In this document: positions 1-10,608 of the stretch, piece by piece
How positions within the stretch are numbered: the first letter of the stretch is position 1
Layout: each line of letters opens with the position of its first letter
Assembly (NCBI RefSeq): GCF_932526225.1
Contig: NC_064034.1
Coordinates: forward strand, 21,481,747 to 21,541,746
Direction: 5' to 3'
Length of the DNA stretch: 60,000 bases
DNA from: Nematostella vectensis
Taxonomy: Eukaryota; Cnidaria; Anthozoa; Actiniaria; Edwardsiidae
Position numbers and translations under genes: made by a program
The notes under the pieces: generated by a model
What the model saw: only the letters and a program-made list of their open reading frames with translations
Told to the model about the DNA's origin: nothing
Databases searched by the model: none

Positions 1-360
1 TGATTGTCTAATTGATATAGATTTATTACATAACAATTGATAATCAAAATCACCGTGAGTCTAAATGATGAATATTGATTATAATTTATAAAAAATAAGA
101 CCAATTGATAAAAAGTGGTAATTAATAAAAAAACGAGAATTTATCTAGAAATTGATAAAAACATACTGAAACTGATTTTACTGTTAATTGATCTAATTCA
201 ATGACACTACATGGCAGTTGTCGGAAGAACAAAATAAGGTTACACTTTGCTTTGGGCTTTTTGGGAGTTTCACATTTTCAGCCATTTTTAGATGCCTTCT
301 TTTATTTTAAACTTGTGTTTCCAATAAAACATAGTTATAGAATCATTAGTCATAGAATTT

Positions 361-1575
361 AATGATCATAGGATGGTCACGCACACCAGTTGCACTACTA
401 GTTGAGAAAGGTTTCTTCTGTTGTTGCCGGAATAGATTCATGAACGGTGAAACATGGGAGTCATCTTTATCAAAAAGCATGGTCGAGTCACTACTAAGGC
501 CATGATCAATCCTAATGCTTGACTTTTACAGTTCCACTCTCATTTCATTCAGTTCCTGTTTCAGTTTTGCACATCGTAATCTTTGTCCTTTCAATTTCAG
601 TTTAATTCTATCCAGATTTGATTTAGAAACTGGTGCTTTTGACATTTGCAGGTAGGGGTAGACAGCTGTCTTTTCTTTGCTTGACCAGAACTTTCAGCAA
701 GTCTTGTATAATCAGACATGAACGACTCACAGAAGTATCACTCGTTCATATAATCAAACAACCAGTCGTCCTCCAGTAGGCTTTGCTTGGAAACTGCTGC
801 ATTGCCTGGTCTTCATCCTCATCTTGGTCATTACAAGTACACAGGGCATCATGGTGATATAACTTTGCAGTTATCTTATATTTTTGCACCTTCGCACAAG
901 ATGTAGCTTTCTACATTTTTGACCAGGTTACTAATTGTAATGTCCTCATACTGATTTTCTACTATAAAGCATCAAAGTGCTTTGACAGTAAAGCCCAGGC
1001 TGTCATCCACACTTATCTCCAACTCTGGAAGCAAGTATTCATCGTTCTTCTTCTCAAGTATAACCCTGTCACTCATAATTCTACTGTTCCAATTCTTCAG
1101 GGTTTCAAGCCTATGAAGTCGCTTTCCAGACTCCATGAATATGGGAGTAACAAACTGCCTTTTCCTCTACTCATGGTTTTGTGTTGACAAGCGAACGCCC
1201 AGGTCTTGGCTCTGGCTTTGGTGTTTCGTGGCTTTTTTGTGGCATATTCTGCGATGGAATAGTGCCGAATACTAGCCTCTTTGTGATCTTAACTTTGCCA
1301 TGAACTGCAAGTAGAATAATCGGGAAATCAGAGAAGCAATGTGTAAAATAAACTCCAGCAAAGTAAGCTAAAATTTAAAAACACAGACCATCGACCATAC
1401 ATCTCAATGTCTTTGTCTCGGAAATGCCTCTCACAAATATTAATGTAGACCCAGCAGGCAGCTTCCATATCCCGATTCCTTGCTTTCTCCAGCAAGATCC
1501 ACTGCCTTTAACCGCCCAATTATCGCCTGGTGTCCTTGCCGATACTTTAAACTTGAAGACTTTGCAATTATTTAG
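361..1575 (-). pseudogene. Decayed THAP-domain / P-element-type transposase-like gene
   Basis: No long ORF survives, but reading the minus strand from about 1570 down gives consecutive coding-like blocks in shifting frames. Near 1400-1500 there is a THAP-like segment with a tryptophan (RQWILLEKA) followed by the family's C-x2-H-F ending (ICERHFRDKDI). Near 1190-1290 there is a proline-rich linker (GTIPSQNMPQKSHETPKP). At 960-1150 a block contains MSDRVILEKKNDEYLLPE and SVDDSLGFTVKAL. Near 790-880 comes a Cys/His/acidic block (KLYHHDALCTCNDQDEDED). At 360-640 there is a coiled-coil-like segment and then FMNLFRQQQKKPF and HPMII. The order THAP, linker, coiled coil, HPM(I/M)I matches my memory of THAP9/P-element-like proteins common in cnidarian genomes. 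Frameshifts and at least one in-frame stop (near 525) show it is dead. Ends are approximate; a single-copy gene that decayed is the alternative to a transposon. Confidence 0.6.
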
Positions 1576-2687
1576 AGTTTAAAGCTAAAAACGAATGGAT
1601 GTTGTCGTAAAATAAATCTTGATTACTAGAAGTTTGCTTGTTTTGCTTGTTATCACTACTGGAAGGGACTATGTGAAAAACATGTGAAATTGATGTGAAC
1701 TGACCATGTGAAATTTTCACATGATTACCATGTGAAATGATGATGTGAAACCCATGTGAAGCTACTGTGAAACATTGTCCTCCTTTTCACATGGGTTATG
1801 CGTTGATGTGCATGTATAATATCACATGACCATCAATAAATTGAACAAAGACATGCTTGTTTGAAGTTCGCCGGCTTTCCTAACCAGTCTCCCTCTACTA
1901 ACTATGAATAGAACAATAACTAACTTATTTGATCAACACTTTTTTGTGAAAACTTGACCATGTTAAGACTTCTGACAGCAATTTTGGTTGATGAAAATTG
2001 AAAACAATTGATATAAATTTATAACTATATCAATAGATGATAATAAATGAGCTATTTTCTATCAATTGCCTTTTGATGATCAGTTTTGTTAATCAATTTA
2101 TTACTTACATTGTGGCATCACTCTTATAAAATTGGAATGCATAGCTGTCAACTCTCTTGCATTTGATTTTGAACTTTTTCTCAAGCCTAGCATTAGCTAT
2201 CTTGGTACATCTTGTACATAGCTGTTAACTCATCTGCTTTAGGCGGGTGTAACAAGATTTTGGACCTCAACCCAAGCCTAAGTTGTGTGAGTATGGTTAT
2301 ATGCATCCTCTGTATTCACCTGCATTGGCTCTTTTGTTTTTTTTTTTCCTCCACATAATTATTTACTGTATTTCACCCAATTTCACAAGATTTCTGTCCA
2401 AGTTGGGTTGACAGCTATGTTGATACTTATGATAAATTCACTGTTTTTTCTCAAGATTTTTCCAAAAGCAAGGTTGACAGCTATGTGAATGTGAGTGAAA
2501 GCATTCTGAAACATCTTCTGTGAAGCCACACTTCCCCTCCTTCACACCACCATTTGTTGCTGATTTTTATTTGTAAAGAAACCATTTTACACTATCTTTG
2601 GAAGGTAACTTTGAAGCCATTTTGTTACTAGTCTTATTGTGGCTCAGCCTTTAATCTATTGTCTGGATGTAATTACTTCCTGTTTAG
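1576..2687. other. Noncoding stretch with CATGTGAA iterations
   Basis: No exon is recognised here. Between about 1670 and 1830 the motif CATGTGAA and its complement TTCACATG recur many times over 150 bp, forming a short, partly self-complementary cluster. AT-rich sequence with repeated AATTGATA words lies at 1980-2100 and again at 1-190, on both sides of the THAP-like pseudogene. The upstream exon(s) of the MsrB gene, including any signal peptide, were not found here and probably lie before the window. Confidence 0.4.
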
Positions 2688-5600
2688 GGCATTCACTGGA
2701 GCATACTGGGATAAAAAGGACCCTGGTATCTATAGATGCGTTGTTTGTGACATAGAGCTATTCAGCTCTAAAAATAAATATGACTCAGGCAGTGGATGGC
2801 CATCTTTCTATGATGTCATAGCTCATGGAAATGTCAAGCAGAAATCGGACTTTTCTCATGGAATGAGACGAATTGAAGTCGTGTGTGCCAATGTGAGTCA
2901 ATCTTATGAAATAGTGGCCTTGTTTATGATCCAGTCATTTAACAGTGCTAGGTCAATCTACTATTGTATTATTGAATTCAAAGATGACATTTAAGGAGTG
3001 CTATTTAAATAACTTTCCAAAAAACAACTTTTTCAGCAAATGACATTGATTGTTTTGGCAGTTTTCTAATTTCATCATTTTGGATTCTGAGTTGCTAAAT
3101 TACTATAGCAGCCAATAACTTAACAAGATTCTAGTTAGCCATAGCAGGCCTCGAATTATTGGGGGGGGGGCACAATACAGAAACATTAAGAAAATATTGG
3201 GGGCACAGCCATGCACCTACTGGTCATTTCCTTATAATTTTTGAAAATATTGGGGGAGGGGGACACAGGCCCCAGTGCCCTACCCCTGCTATGGCCCTGT
3301 GAGCAATACCCTTTCAGTTGTTACAGTCCTTTGATCAGCTATGATAGAAATTCCTTTATTTTATTATTTCTATGCTAATAATAACCAATTAATGCTATAG
3401 TAATATCATTCTTACAAGATGTGAGTCAGAGAAGAGAAAATCCGGAAAATTGTATAATTTGGAAATTAGAGGCAATAATTAACTCAGACTTTATACAGTC
3501 AGATTAACATCCAATCCATTCTTTTCCTAGTGCGGGGCGCATCTTGGTCACCTATTTGAGGATGGTCCTCAACCAACTGGTCAACGATATTGCATCAACT
3601 CTGCATCCTTGAAGTTTGAACCGAAAGGTAGGATATATAAAGTTGTTAGTACTAGTGTATACCTACTAAAAGGTGGGATATATGAAGGTTCCAGTACTTG
3701 TGTATACTAAACCTACCGAATTCTGGGATATTTGAGAGTGTTAAAGTATAGTGTATACCTGTCAAAAGTTGGGATATATGAGGGTGTTAGTACTAGTGTA
3801 TATCTGTCAAAAGTTGGGATATATGAGGGTATTAGTGCTAGTGTATACCTGTAAAAAGGTGGGATATATGAGGGTGTTATTGGTAATGTTTCGAACCAAA
3901 CGACACTCTGAATTAACGATCTCCGACTTTCTTCTCCTTTTATTCGAATCAGCTCTCTATCTCTCCACAATCTCTCTTACAATCTCTCACGAGTTCACCC
4001 CGTGCCTGGTACAATGATACCCGATCCTATTACTAATTACATATTACATAATTGGTGATCATAAACTAATAATTTTAACAACTTCCGGTACACAGAAACG
4101 GAACTTCTGCAACACACTCCCCCCCCCCCCCCCCCCCTTGACTCTTAGGAGTCAAGCAAAGCCCCGATCGCGATTCTATTCTGCGCGTGCAATGCTGCGG
4201 CTCGAGTGGACCTGGCTCTGGTATGCACACTCCTGTCCGCGCACGCGATGCGATTCACTGTCGAGTCCGCGCAACTAACTTCTATGGGGTAGAGTCTCTG
4301 GACTGGTCTGTCCAGGCGAGATGGCTTGCCCTTCTTGACAAGTCTAACTTGTGCTCCTCTCACTACGTCATCTCTGCCCTTGATCAACTTCTCTACTCCC
4401 GCCATCTTCCACTGACTCCTCTTACTGCCGTCCTCGTGCACTGTCACTACATCTCCTACTTGAACTGCCTCCCTATGATGCCCGGTGACACGACTACTAC
4501 GATGGAACTCGTCACTACATCTCCTACTTGAACTGCCTCCCATGCCCGGTGACACGACTACTACGATGGAACTTGTCACTACATCTCCTACTTGAACTGC
4601 CTCCCTATGATGACCGGTGACACGACTACTACGATGGAACTCGTCACTACATCTCCTACTTGAACTGTCTCCCTATGATGCCCGGTGACACGACTACTAC
4701 GATAGAACTCTCGAAGGCTAGCTAGATACTCCTTACTCCATCTCTTCCAAAAATGGGAGAGTTTAGCATTTACATACCTAAACCGACTGTTGTGGTCTGG
4801 ATTTGCTACATCGTCTGGCTCTACTACCTCGTCTGGAAAGCTATTTAGTCGTCTGCCATACATTAGATGGGCTGGTGCAAGCTCCACCTCTCCGACCTCA
4901 TCGTACACATATGTAAGCGGCCTGTCGTTCAGTGTGCTCTCGACCTCCACCAAAACTGTAATTAGCTCATCATAGGTCAATCGTGCCTCGCCCAAGGTCT
5001 TCCTCAAACCCCGCTTGACGCTTCCTATCATTCTCTCGTAAAACCCACCCCACCATGGAGCCTTCTCTAGGTTGAATTGCCAAGATACTCTGTTGACCCC
5101 TAAATATGCTTATACCTCCGGGTGGTCATATAGCTCCCTCAGGGCCTTTGCTGCGGCTTTGAACGTTTTCGCATTGTCTGACACTATCAGCGTTGGAGCT
5201 CCCTTCCTGGCTGCAAACCTTCTAAGGCATCTCCTGAAAGTACAAGCCTCTAAATCTACCACTAAATCAAGATGCAATGCTCGTGTCACGCAACACGAGA
5301 AAAGTGCCACATACGCGTTCTGCATCATACCTGTACTACTCTTGTAATAGAGAGGACCTGCAAAGCCGACTCCTACTTTGGAGAATGGCTCTGCCTGCGT
5401 AACTCTAAAGCCTGGTAAATCCGCCACGGGAGGCGGCGCGTATGCCCTGCCTTCTAGCTTCTTACACGTGACACACCTATGCACTATCTTCTTTACAACT
5501 TGTCTACCTTTCGGAACCCAGAACCTTGTCCGCAACTGCGCTAAGGTGCCGCTAACACCACTGTGGTGTAACTTACTATGGCAGTCTAGTATAACCAGCT

Positions 5601-8600
5601 CTGTCAGCCTGTGATCTCTCGGTAATATTATGGGCATTCTAGCGTCTGTCGCAAGCTCGGAATTACCCAGTCTCCCTCTGCACCTAAGTATGCCTGCCTC
5701 TTCTACTAAATCTAGCTGCTTGGTCACCTGATTAAACGTCGCTTGTTGCGTCAAGTCTACTTGCGCTGACTTTATCCACTCTAGCTCTGCGTTCGTCGTC
5801 TCCTCTCTAGATAACCTGCCTGTCATCCTGTCTTCTACTTTCTCTGCCCTAACATTGTGCATGAATTTCCGAACATACGCTGTTACCTTGAACAACTTGC
5901 TACAATTACTGAAATTGTTAGGGTTGATTACACTAGATATGTCACTCTTCGGTACTCTGGTGTTGACTACCATACTTACAGTGCCCTTCTCCTCTTCCGC
6001 CCCAGCTGGCGTTCTCTCGATCTGTAATGCTGGCCATCCCTGTTCGGGACCAATCAGCCAGTGTGGGCCATTCCACCACAGTGCACTACTCTTGAGTTTG
6101 GAGGCGAGTGCACCCCGTGACCCAATGTCGGCCGGGTTCTGCTCTCCCGAGCAATGCCTCCACTCACCGTTCCTAGTCAGCTGCAAAATTTCATCTACTC
6201 TGTGCTTAACTAACTGTTTCCACTCACCTTTGTTCGCCAACCAGTATAACACTGTTTTGCTATCTGACCGGTACACCTCGCTTTCTACTTCAATGAGTGT
6301 GCCTAGTGCTTCTATAACATGGCTGACTAGACGGGCAAGGATTAACGCGGCCATTAGCTCTAACCTGGCTGACTAGACGGGCAAGGATTAACGCGGCCAT
6401 TAGCTCTAACCTGGCTGACTAGACGGGCAAGGATTAACGCGGCCATTAGCTCTAACATGGCTGACTAGACGGGCAAGGATTAACGCGGCCATTAGCTCTA
6501 ACCTGGCTGACTAGACGGGCAAGGATTAACGCGGCCATTAGCTCTAACATGGCTGACTAGACGGGCAAGGATTAACGCGGCCATTAGCTCTAACCTGGGG
6601 ATTGTCATCTCTTCAAGGGGGGCCACTCTAGTCTTTCTGCAAAGTAACCTTACCTGCCTCTTTCCCCCCACGTCGTATACGAGGTATACGACGGCACAGT
6701 TCGCCTTGCGACTCGCATCAGCAAACCCGTGAATCTGCACCTTACGGTTGGACGTGTCCAATACGCACCGAGGTACTTCAACACTCATCAAATTTCCCAG
6801 TTCTTTAACCCAGGCCTCCCACTCTTTCCTTACCTCTCCAGTCAATTCCTCGTCCCAGGTTAACTCGGTCATTCTACACAGGGTCTGAAAAAGGATTCTT
6901 GCAGCTACAGTTACTGGGCTTACTATTCCTAGGGATCGAACATACCTGCAAGATCACTTGCGGTGGCCAAATGTGAGTCCTATAGTGTCACTACTGCTAT
7001 TCCAGGGTAGGCCTAACACCTTCTGAATATCACAGTCGCTTGCCACGCCCTGGCTAGTCTTACCACGCGCCACACCTTCTTTACTACCTGGCATACATCT
7101 CCCTTCGCTTACATCCAACCTACCTCTGAGCTCGCTATCGTTAGTCTGCCACTTGCGCAGGTTAGACCCACCTTCTGCCAATCTCGACTTGGACTTCACG
7201 TATAACTCATACGCCTCTTCCGGGGTGTTACTCCCTGTCACCAAGTCATCTACATAAAAACTGTTGACTAACATCTCTACAAACTCAGGATCTATCTCTT
7301 TAAACTTCACGAGGTGGTGCCTCAAGGTTCCATTCAATAGAAATGGCGAGGCGTTCAGACCAAACACCACTCTACAAAACCGGTATATCTTGATTACGGA
7401 ATCCTCCCTTCTCGGGTACTCTGGGAATAAGAATCGTAAACAATCTCGGTCTCCAGGGTCGACTTCGATATTCAAGAAAGCCTTCTCGATATCTGCTATG
7501 AGGGCTACCCTGTGGAGACGGAATCTCAGCAACACATTAAATAGGAGAGGGTTGAGAGACGGTCTAACGTGTAAACAGTCGTTGAGCGACACGCCCTTTT
7601 TACCTGTCTTCGCCGACGCATCATAGATCACTCTTACCGGTGTACTAGTAGCAACATTCCTACGCACTACCGCTCTATGTGGTAAGTAATGGATCTTGTT
7701 ACCATCTTCTAACGCATGAACCGGCTCTATCACTCCCGACTCTAACTGTTCCTTGATTACTGCCTCGTACTGGTCTAGCACTTCTGGCTCTTGCCTAAGC
7801 TTTCTCATTGTGCCATGAAGGCGTCCTAGGCTGTTTTCGTAATTAGTAGGTAACGATCTGTGGTTGACCTTCCATGGTAACTTAACCGAATACCTCTCTC
7901 CATTGAAACAAATGTTATCCAGAAATTCTTCCTGTACTCCCTGTGTCTCTCTAATACCTAAGGTCTCTAAATCCCACAGTCTCGCTATCTCACTCTCCAA
8001 ACTCTCTGATTGCTCTGCTGACCGGTCTTGGACTAACAAATTAGCCTGTACTATCTGTACATTCTCTACACATTCACTATCTACTGTCATAGGGCCTGAC
8101 AATATCCATCCTAACTCTGTCTCTATGGCGACGGCTTCCTCTACTTTGCCTCGAATTACTCGTCCTTTCTGAAAATGCCAAAGATAATCCGCTCCAACTA
8201 AAATCTTTATTTCTAGTCTTTCCTCATTCCTATTCACATCTGAGAACCATAAACCTTTGAGGTGCGGAAACTGATCTCTAGCTAACTCTACGTGACCATT
8301 GGGTATGCTAGAAATTTATGGCACTACGAACGCCTGCACATTAATGCTAGCACCTCCATTTACAGGACTTACATTTAACTCTACCACCTCTCTGAGCGTG
8401 CCTTTCTGGTAGCGCTGACCAAACGCGTTAATGCAAAGCCATTCACGCCTAACGACAGGAAGTTTGGCTTTGCGCGCTGCCGACGCCGTGATGAATGAGC
8501 GGTGACTTCCGGCGTCAAACAAAAACCTTGTCCTAGCTGATACGCCCCCTTCCCAGCTAACAATGCCCTGCGCTGTTTGTAAAGCTATGCGCGTACCAGA

Positions 8601-10447
8601 GCCAACATGAAAACTCTCCGCAAACCCCGAAGTTACGTGATTTGAACTAGCTTCTCCCGCTTGCTCGCTCTCCCCCCGTTCCTGCTGTGGCGTTTCTGTT
8701 TGGCCACTAGCTTGATTTTCGCATATTGAAAGATGATGCGCGCCCGCGCAGCCCTTACAGTTACTATCTTTCGATTTACACTCGTAGGACCTGTGATTTT
8801 TCCTAAGGCATCTAAAACATCTAGCATACTTAACCAAGATTTTCTTTCGCTCTCCCTGTCCATTAGCTTCAACAAATAATGCGCTCCCGCTTGTTTGCCT
8901 TTGCATACCGTCTTGTGGTTTCTTGTTACTTGCCTCAGAAGAAATCGGCTTGTGCTCTTCTCTCAGCTCTACCTCCGCTCGTATCTCAGCCAACAGTCTT
9001 TCCATACTCCATGACATGAAGTTTTGATATCCACGGGTGGTTGTGAGCCGGAACGAGTTCAGCAACTTCTGTAGCAGGGCCGGTACCACGATCCCCGAAT
9101 AACTTGTTTCATTTACATTTAGAGCTTCTAGCCCTCGGAAATGCGTCTCCGCTACATCGTAGAACCGCCTCAGCCTCGTTAAGTCCCCATCGTTAAAAAC
9201 AGGCGACAGGTTAAGTAGGTCGTTAATGTGCGACCGCTGTATAGCCTCGGTTTTGCCATATCGCTTGCGAAGTATTCCGATAGCAGCGCCGTAGTTTGCC
9301 GCGGTCATCGCGAAACCAGCAATGGTATGTTTCGCCTCGTCTACCAGTAACCCCTTCAGATAAGCGAACTTATCTACGTCCGCGAGCGCCCCATTGCTAT
9401 CAATGGCGCTCTCAAAGGAGTCCCAGAATTCCGGCCATTCTTGTATTTTGCCACCAAATTTCGGCACTTCAACCTCAGGTAGCCTTGCTCTCACTCTCGC
9501 CTCAGTCGAGGTAGAAGACCTTGCCGGTGAACTAGGTAAGCTAGCCGGGCTGATCGCTGGGGATGCGGCTTGATCCCACAGTGCCATTAACCCCTCCATC
9601 CCGTGGATAACCTCGTGCAGTCTCGCACGCATCTCGTCGCCCTCCGTTATGATTGCCTCGAGCTCTTCGCTATCTTCTTTCTCCGCCGACAACTCGATGA
9701 CCTCATCGTCGAGTGCGCGAACGGTCTCTGCCTTTTCTTTGGCGCTGTCTCGGTGCTGGCGGATCGCTAACTTCTCATCTTCGCTGTGTTCTTCAAGATC
9801 CAAGATCTCATTTACCTTTCTAATCAACTTCGTTGCTGCCCCTCTATGAGCTCCACGCACTTTCTTTTTCAGGACTAACTGCCCACTCATCTTCTATCCG
9901 TCTTCGAAGGACCACGTATTGGTAATGTTTCGAACCAAACGACACTCTGAATTAACGATCTCCGACTTTCTTCTCACTTTATTCGAATCAGCTCTCTATC
10001 TCTCCACAATCTCTTTTACAATCTCTCACGAGTTCACCCCGTGCCTGGTACAATGATACCCGATCCTATTACTAATTACATATTACATAATTGGTGATCA
10101 TAAACTAATAATTTTAACAACTTCCGGTACACAGAAACGGAACTTCTGGAACAGATGTTAGTACTAGTGTATAACTGTCAAAATTTGGTATATATGAGGA
10201 TGTTAGTACTATAGTGTGAACCTGTCAAAAGTTGGGATATATTTAATTCCTCGGTTATGATGGCAGTCTCCCAGTCTTCAGTATTGTTTTTTTTACCAGT
10301 TCAAGGCCATATGTTTTAGAATAAAAAGCCAAAGCGAAGGCTGAACTCTTTCAGGTCTGAAATATATAAACATGTTTTTTTAGAATTTTTTTTTAAGGTT
10401 TATTGTTCATTTTTTCCACAGAAAGTGAGAAGAAGAGCGAGCTATGA
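2688..10447 (+). CDS. MSRB3: Peptide-methionine (R)-S-oxide reductase B, MSRB3-like (3' exons)
   Basis: MsrB reduces methionine-R-sulfoxide in proteins. Three exons are visible: 2688-2892, 3531-3627 and 10422-10447. Each has AG/GT borders and compatible phases. The first encodes [17 protein letters not shown] and [10 protein letters not shown], the second [18 protein letters not shown] followed by [11 protein letters not shown]. Zinc-binding CxxC pairs are visible: RCVVC, and C-A-N-C formed across the exon junction. The catalytic Cys sits in RYCINSAS. The terminal exon adds only ESEKKSEL and a TGA. The last four residues, KSEL, resemble an ER-retrieval signal; human MSRB3A ends in KAEL, which supports the MSRB3 assignment. 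The N-terminal exon(s) lie outside or were not found. The last intron is 6.8 kb because a BEL/Pao element sits in it in antisense orientation. An AATAAA at 10589-10594 could be the polyadenylation signal. Confidence 0.9.
3879..4114 (-). repeat. 3' LTR of the BEL/Pao element
   Basis: This is the partner of the LTR at 9918-10153, the same length with about four mismatches. It is bordered internally by a C-run on the plus strand, which is a polypurine tract in element orientation. The exact outer boundary is uncertain by 2-3 bases because both copies share TATTGG. Confidence 0.9.
4115..4140 (-). other. Polypurine tract (plus-strand primer site)
   Basis: In element orientation this is CAAGG followed by a long G-run (19 bases) and AGTG, immediately before the 3' LTR. 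This is the position where LTR retrotransposons prime plus-strand DNA. The unusually long homopolymer may have expanded after insertion. Confidence 0.75.
4443..4710 (-). repeat. Four-copy ~68-bp tandem duplication in the pol C-terminal region
   Basis: Units begin with GTCACTACATCTCCTACTTG at 4443, 4511, 4575 and 4643. The second copy is 64 bp because of a 4-bp deletion, so the four units hold different reading phases. On the minus strand each encodes [10 protein letters not shown](A/T)VQVGDVV, the DUF5641-like tail of the integrase region. Confidence 0.9.
6319..6594 (-). repeat. Six-copy 46-bp tandem duplication inside pol
   Basis: Copies start at 6319, 6365, 6411, 6457, 6503 and 6549 and differ essentially only by CATGG versus CCTGG at the unit start. 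The unit encodes the RNase H motif [13 protein letters not shown]. The 230 extra bases (five additional units) are not a multiple of three, so the frame is broken. The near identity of copies dates the expansion to after insertion. Confidence 0.93.
8316..9890 (-). pseudogene. gag: BEL/Pao gag and protease segment
   Basis: An ATG at 9890, 27 bp from the 5' LTR, opens a 524-codon frame. The N-terminal third is charged and probably coiled coil. The middle (for example [19 protein letters not shown]) is the DUF1759 gag-like domain of Pao elements. Two CCHC-like knuckles follow ([14 protein letters not shown], then [13 protein letters not shown]). The protease-like region reads [12 protein letters not shown], where DAGS replaces the more usual D-S/T-G. 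The frame ends at a TAA (8316-8318), but the next coding block continues in the same frame after the stop. The stop is therefore most simply a nonsense mutation in an originally continuous gag-pol frame; programmed readthrough is less likely given the other defects. Confidence 0.88.
9901..9914 (-). other. Putative primer-binding site
   Basis: Read on the minus strand, TGGTCCTTCGAAGA begins three bases inside the 5' LTR and 10 bases ahead of the gag ATG. The TGG start complements the universal tRNA CCA end. I cannot say which tRNA is used. Confidence 0.55.
9918..10153 (-). repeat. 5' LTR of the BEL/Pao element
   Basis: This copy matches 3879-4114 almost base for base: both contain GGTAATGTTTCGAACCAAAC near one end and CCGGTACACAGAAACGGAAC near the other. 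The differences are two adjacent sites in the CTTCTC(A/C)(C/T)TTT stretch, one in ATCTCT(T/C)TTAC, and one just before the terminal AACA. Being next to the gag start on the minus strand makes it the 5' LTR. Confidence 0.9.
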
Positions 10448-10608
10448 CACTTGATCGCCAGTATGATTTATGAAGCAGATGGTATTGATTCTATTTACAA
10501 TAGGCTAGTAGGATAGTAAATATTTGTTATATTTATACAAATACAACAAAAGAAATTTGTGAACTTGTGTTCCATATTTTACAACTTGAATAAAACAGGT
10601 GATGGCAA

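Larger units (their letters stand above)
4145..8237 (-). pseudogene. pol: BEL/Pao pol segment: RT, RNase H, integrase, broken
   Basis: The frame at 8237-6954 carries the end of the protease region and a reverse transcriptase with the catalytic [11 protein letters not shown] motif near 7250. A TGA at 6954-6956 is in frame with the following block (6953-6498: Pao-type RT/RNase H, including [16 protein letters not shown]). A six-copy 46-bp duplication at 6319-6594 then shifts the frame. The block at 6354-5110 has RNase H, an H-H-C-C zinc-binding integrase motif ([11 protein letters not shown] and CVTC) and the integrase core. A TAA at 5110-5112 is in frame with the continuation carrying [18 protein letters not shown] and the catalytic-Glu region [11 protein letters not shown]. 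The DUF5641-like tail is disrupted by a 68-bp duplication and ends at 4145. The first integrase Asp is replaced by Gly (codon 5365-5367). Confidence 0.9.
3879..10153 (-). mobile_element. BEL/Pao LTR retrotransposon, nearly full length, inactivated
   Basis: A 6.3-kb element lies antisense in the last MSRB intron. It has two ~236-bp LTRs, a purine tract next to the 3' LTR and a primer-binding-like TGG sequence next to the 5' LTR. The internal domains run in BEL/Pao order on the minus strand: DUF1759-type gag, CCHC knuckles, DUF1758-type aspartic protease, reverse transcriptase, RNase H, zinc-binding integrase domain, integrase core, DUF5641-type tail. By eye the LTRs differ at only about four positions, which means a recent insertion. 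Flanks match imperfectly (GGTGTT on the left, GATGTT on the right), compatible with a ~5-6-bp target duplication. The coding region is closed by three in-frame stops, two internal tandem duplications and a lost integrase residue, so it cannot be autonomous. Confidence 0.93.
3628..10242 (+). repeat. Intronic 45-bp minisatellite starting at the MSRB splice donor, interrupted by BEL/Pao
   Basis: From the exon end (AAAG|GTAGGATATAT) the intron consists of diverged units of about 45 bp built around GGGATATATGAGGGTGTTAG and TAGTGTATACCTGTCAAAAG, up to about 3878. The same repeat resumes right after the retrotransposon, from 10154 to about 10242. The real donor, AAAG plus GTAGGATATAT, is the first unit's version of the AAAAG-GTGGGATATAT seen at later unit borders. 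The retrotransposon therefore landed inside a pre-existing array. Confidence 0.8.

Noticed and set aside
8316-8318. Programmed stop readthrough between gag and pol of the BEL/Pao element
   Set aside because: The frame does continue after the TAA, but two other in-frame stops and two duplications exist in the same element, so simple decay explains it better.
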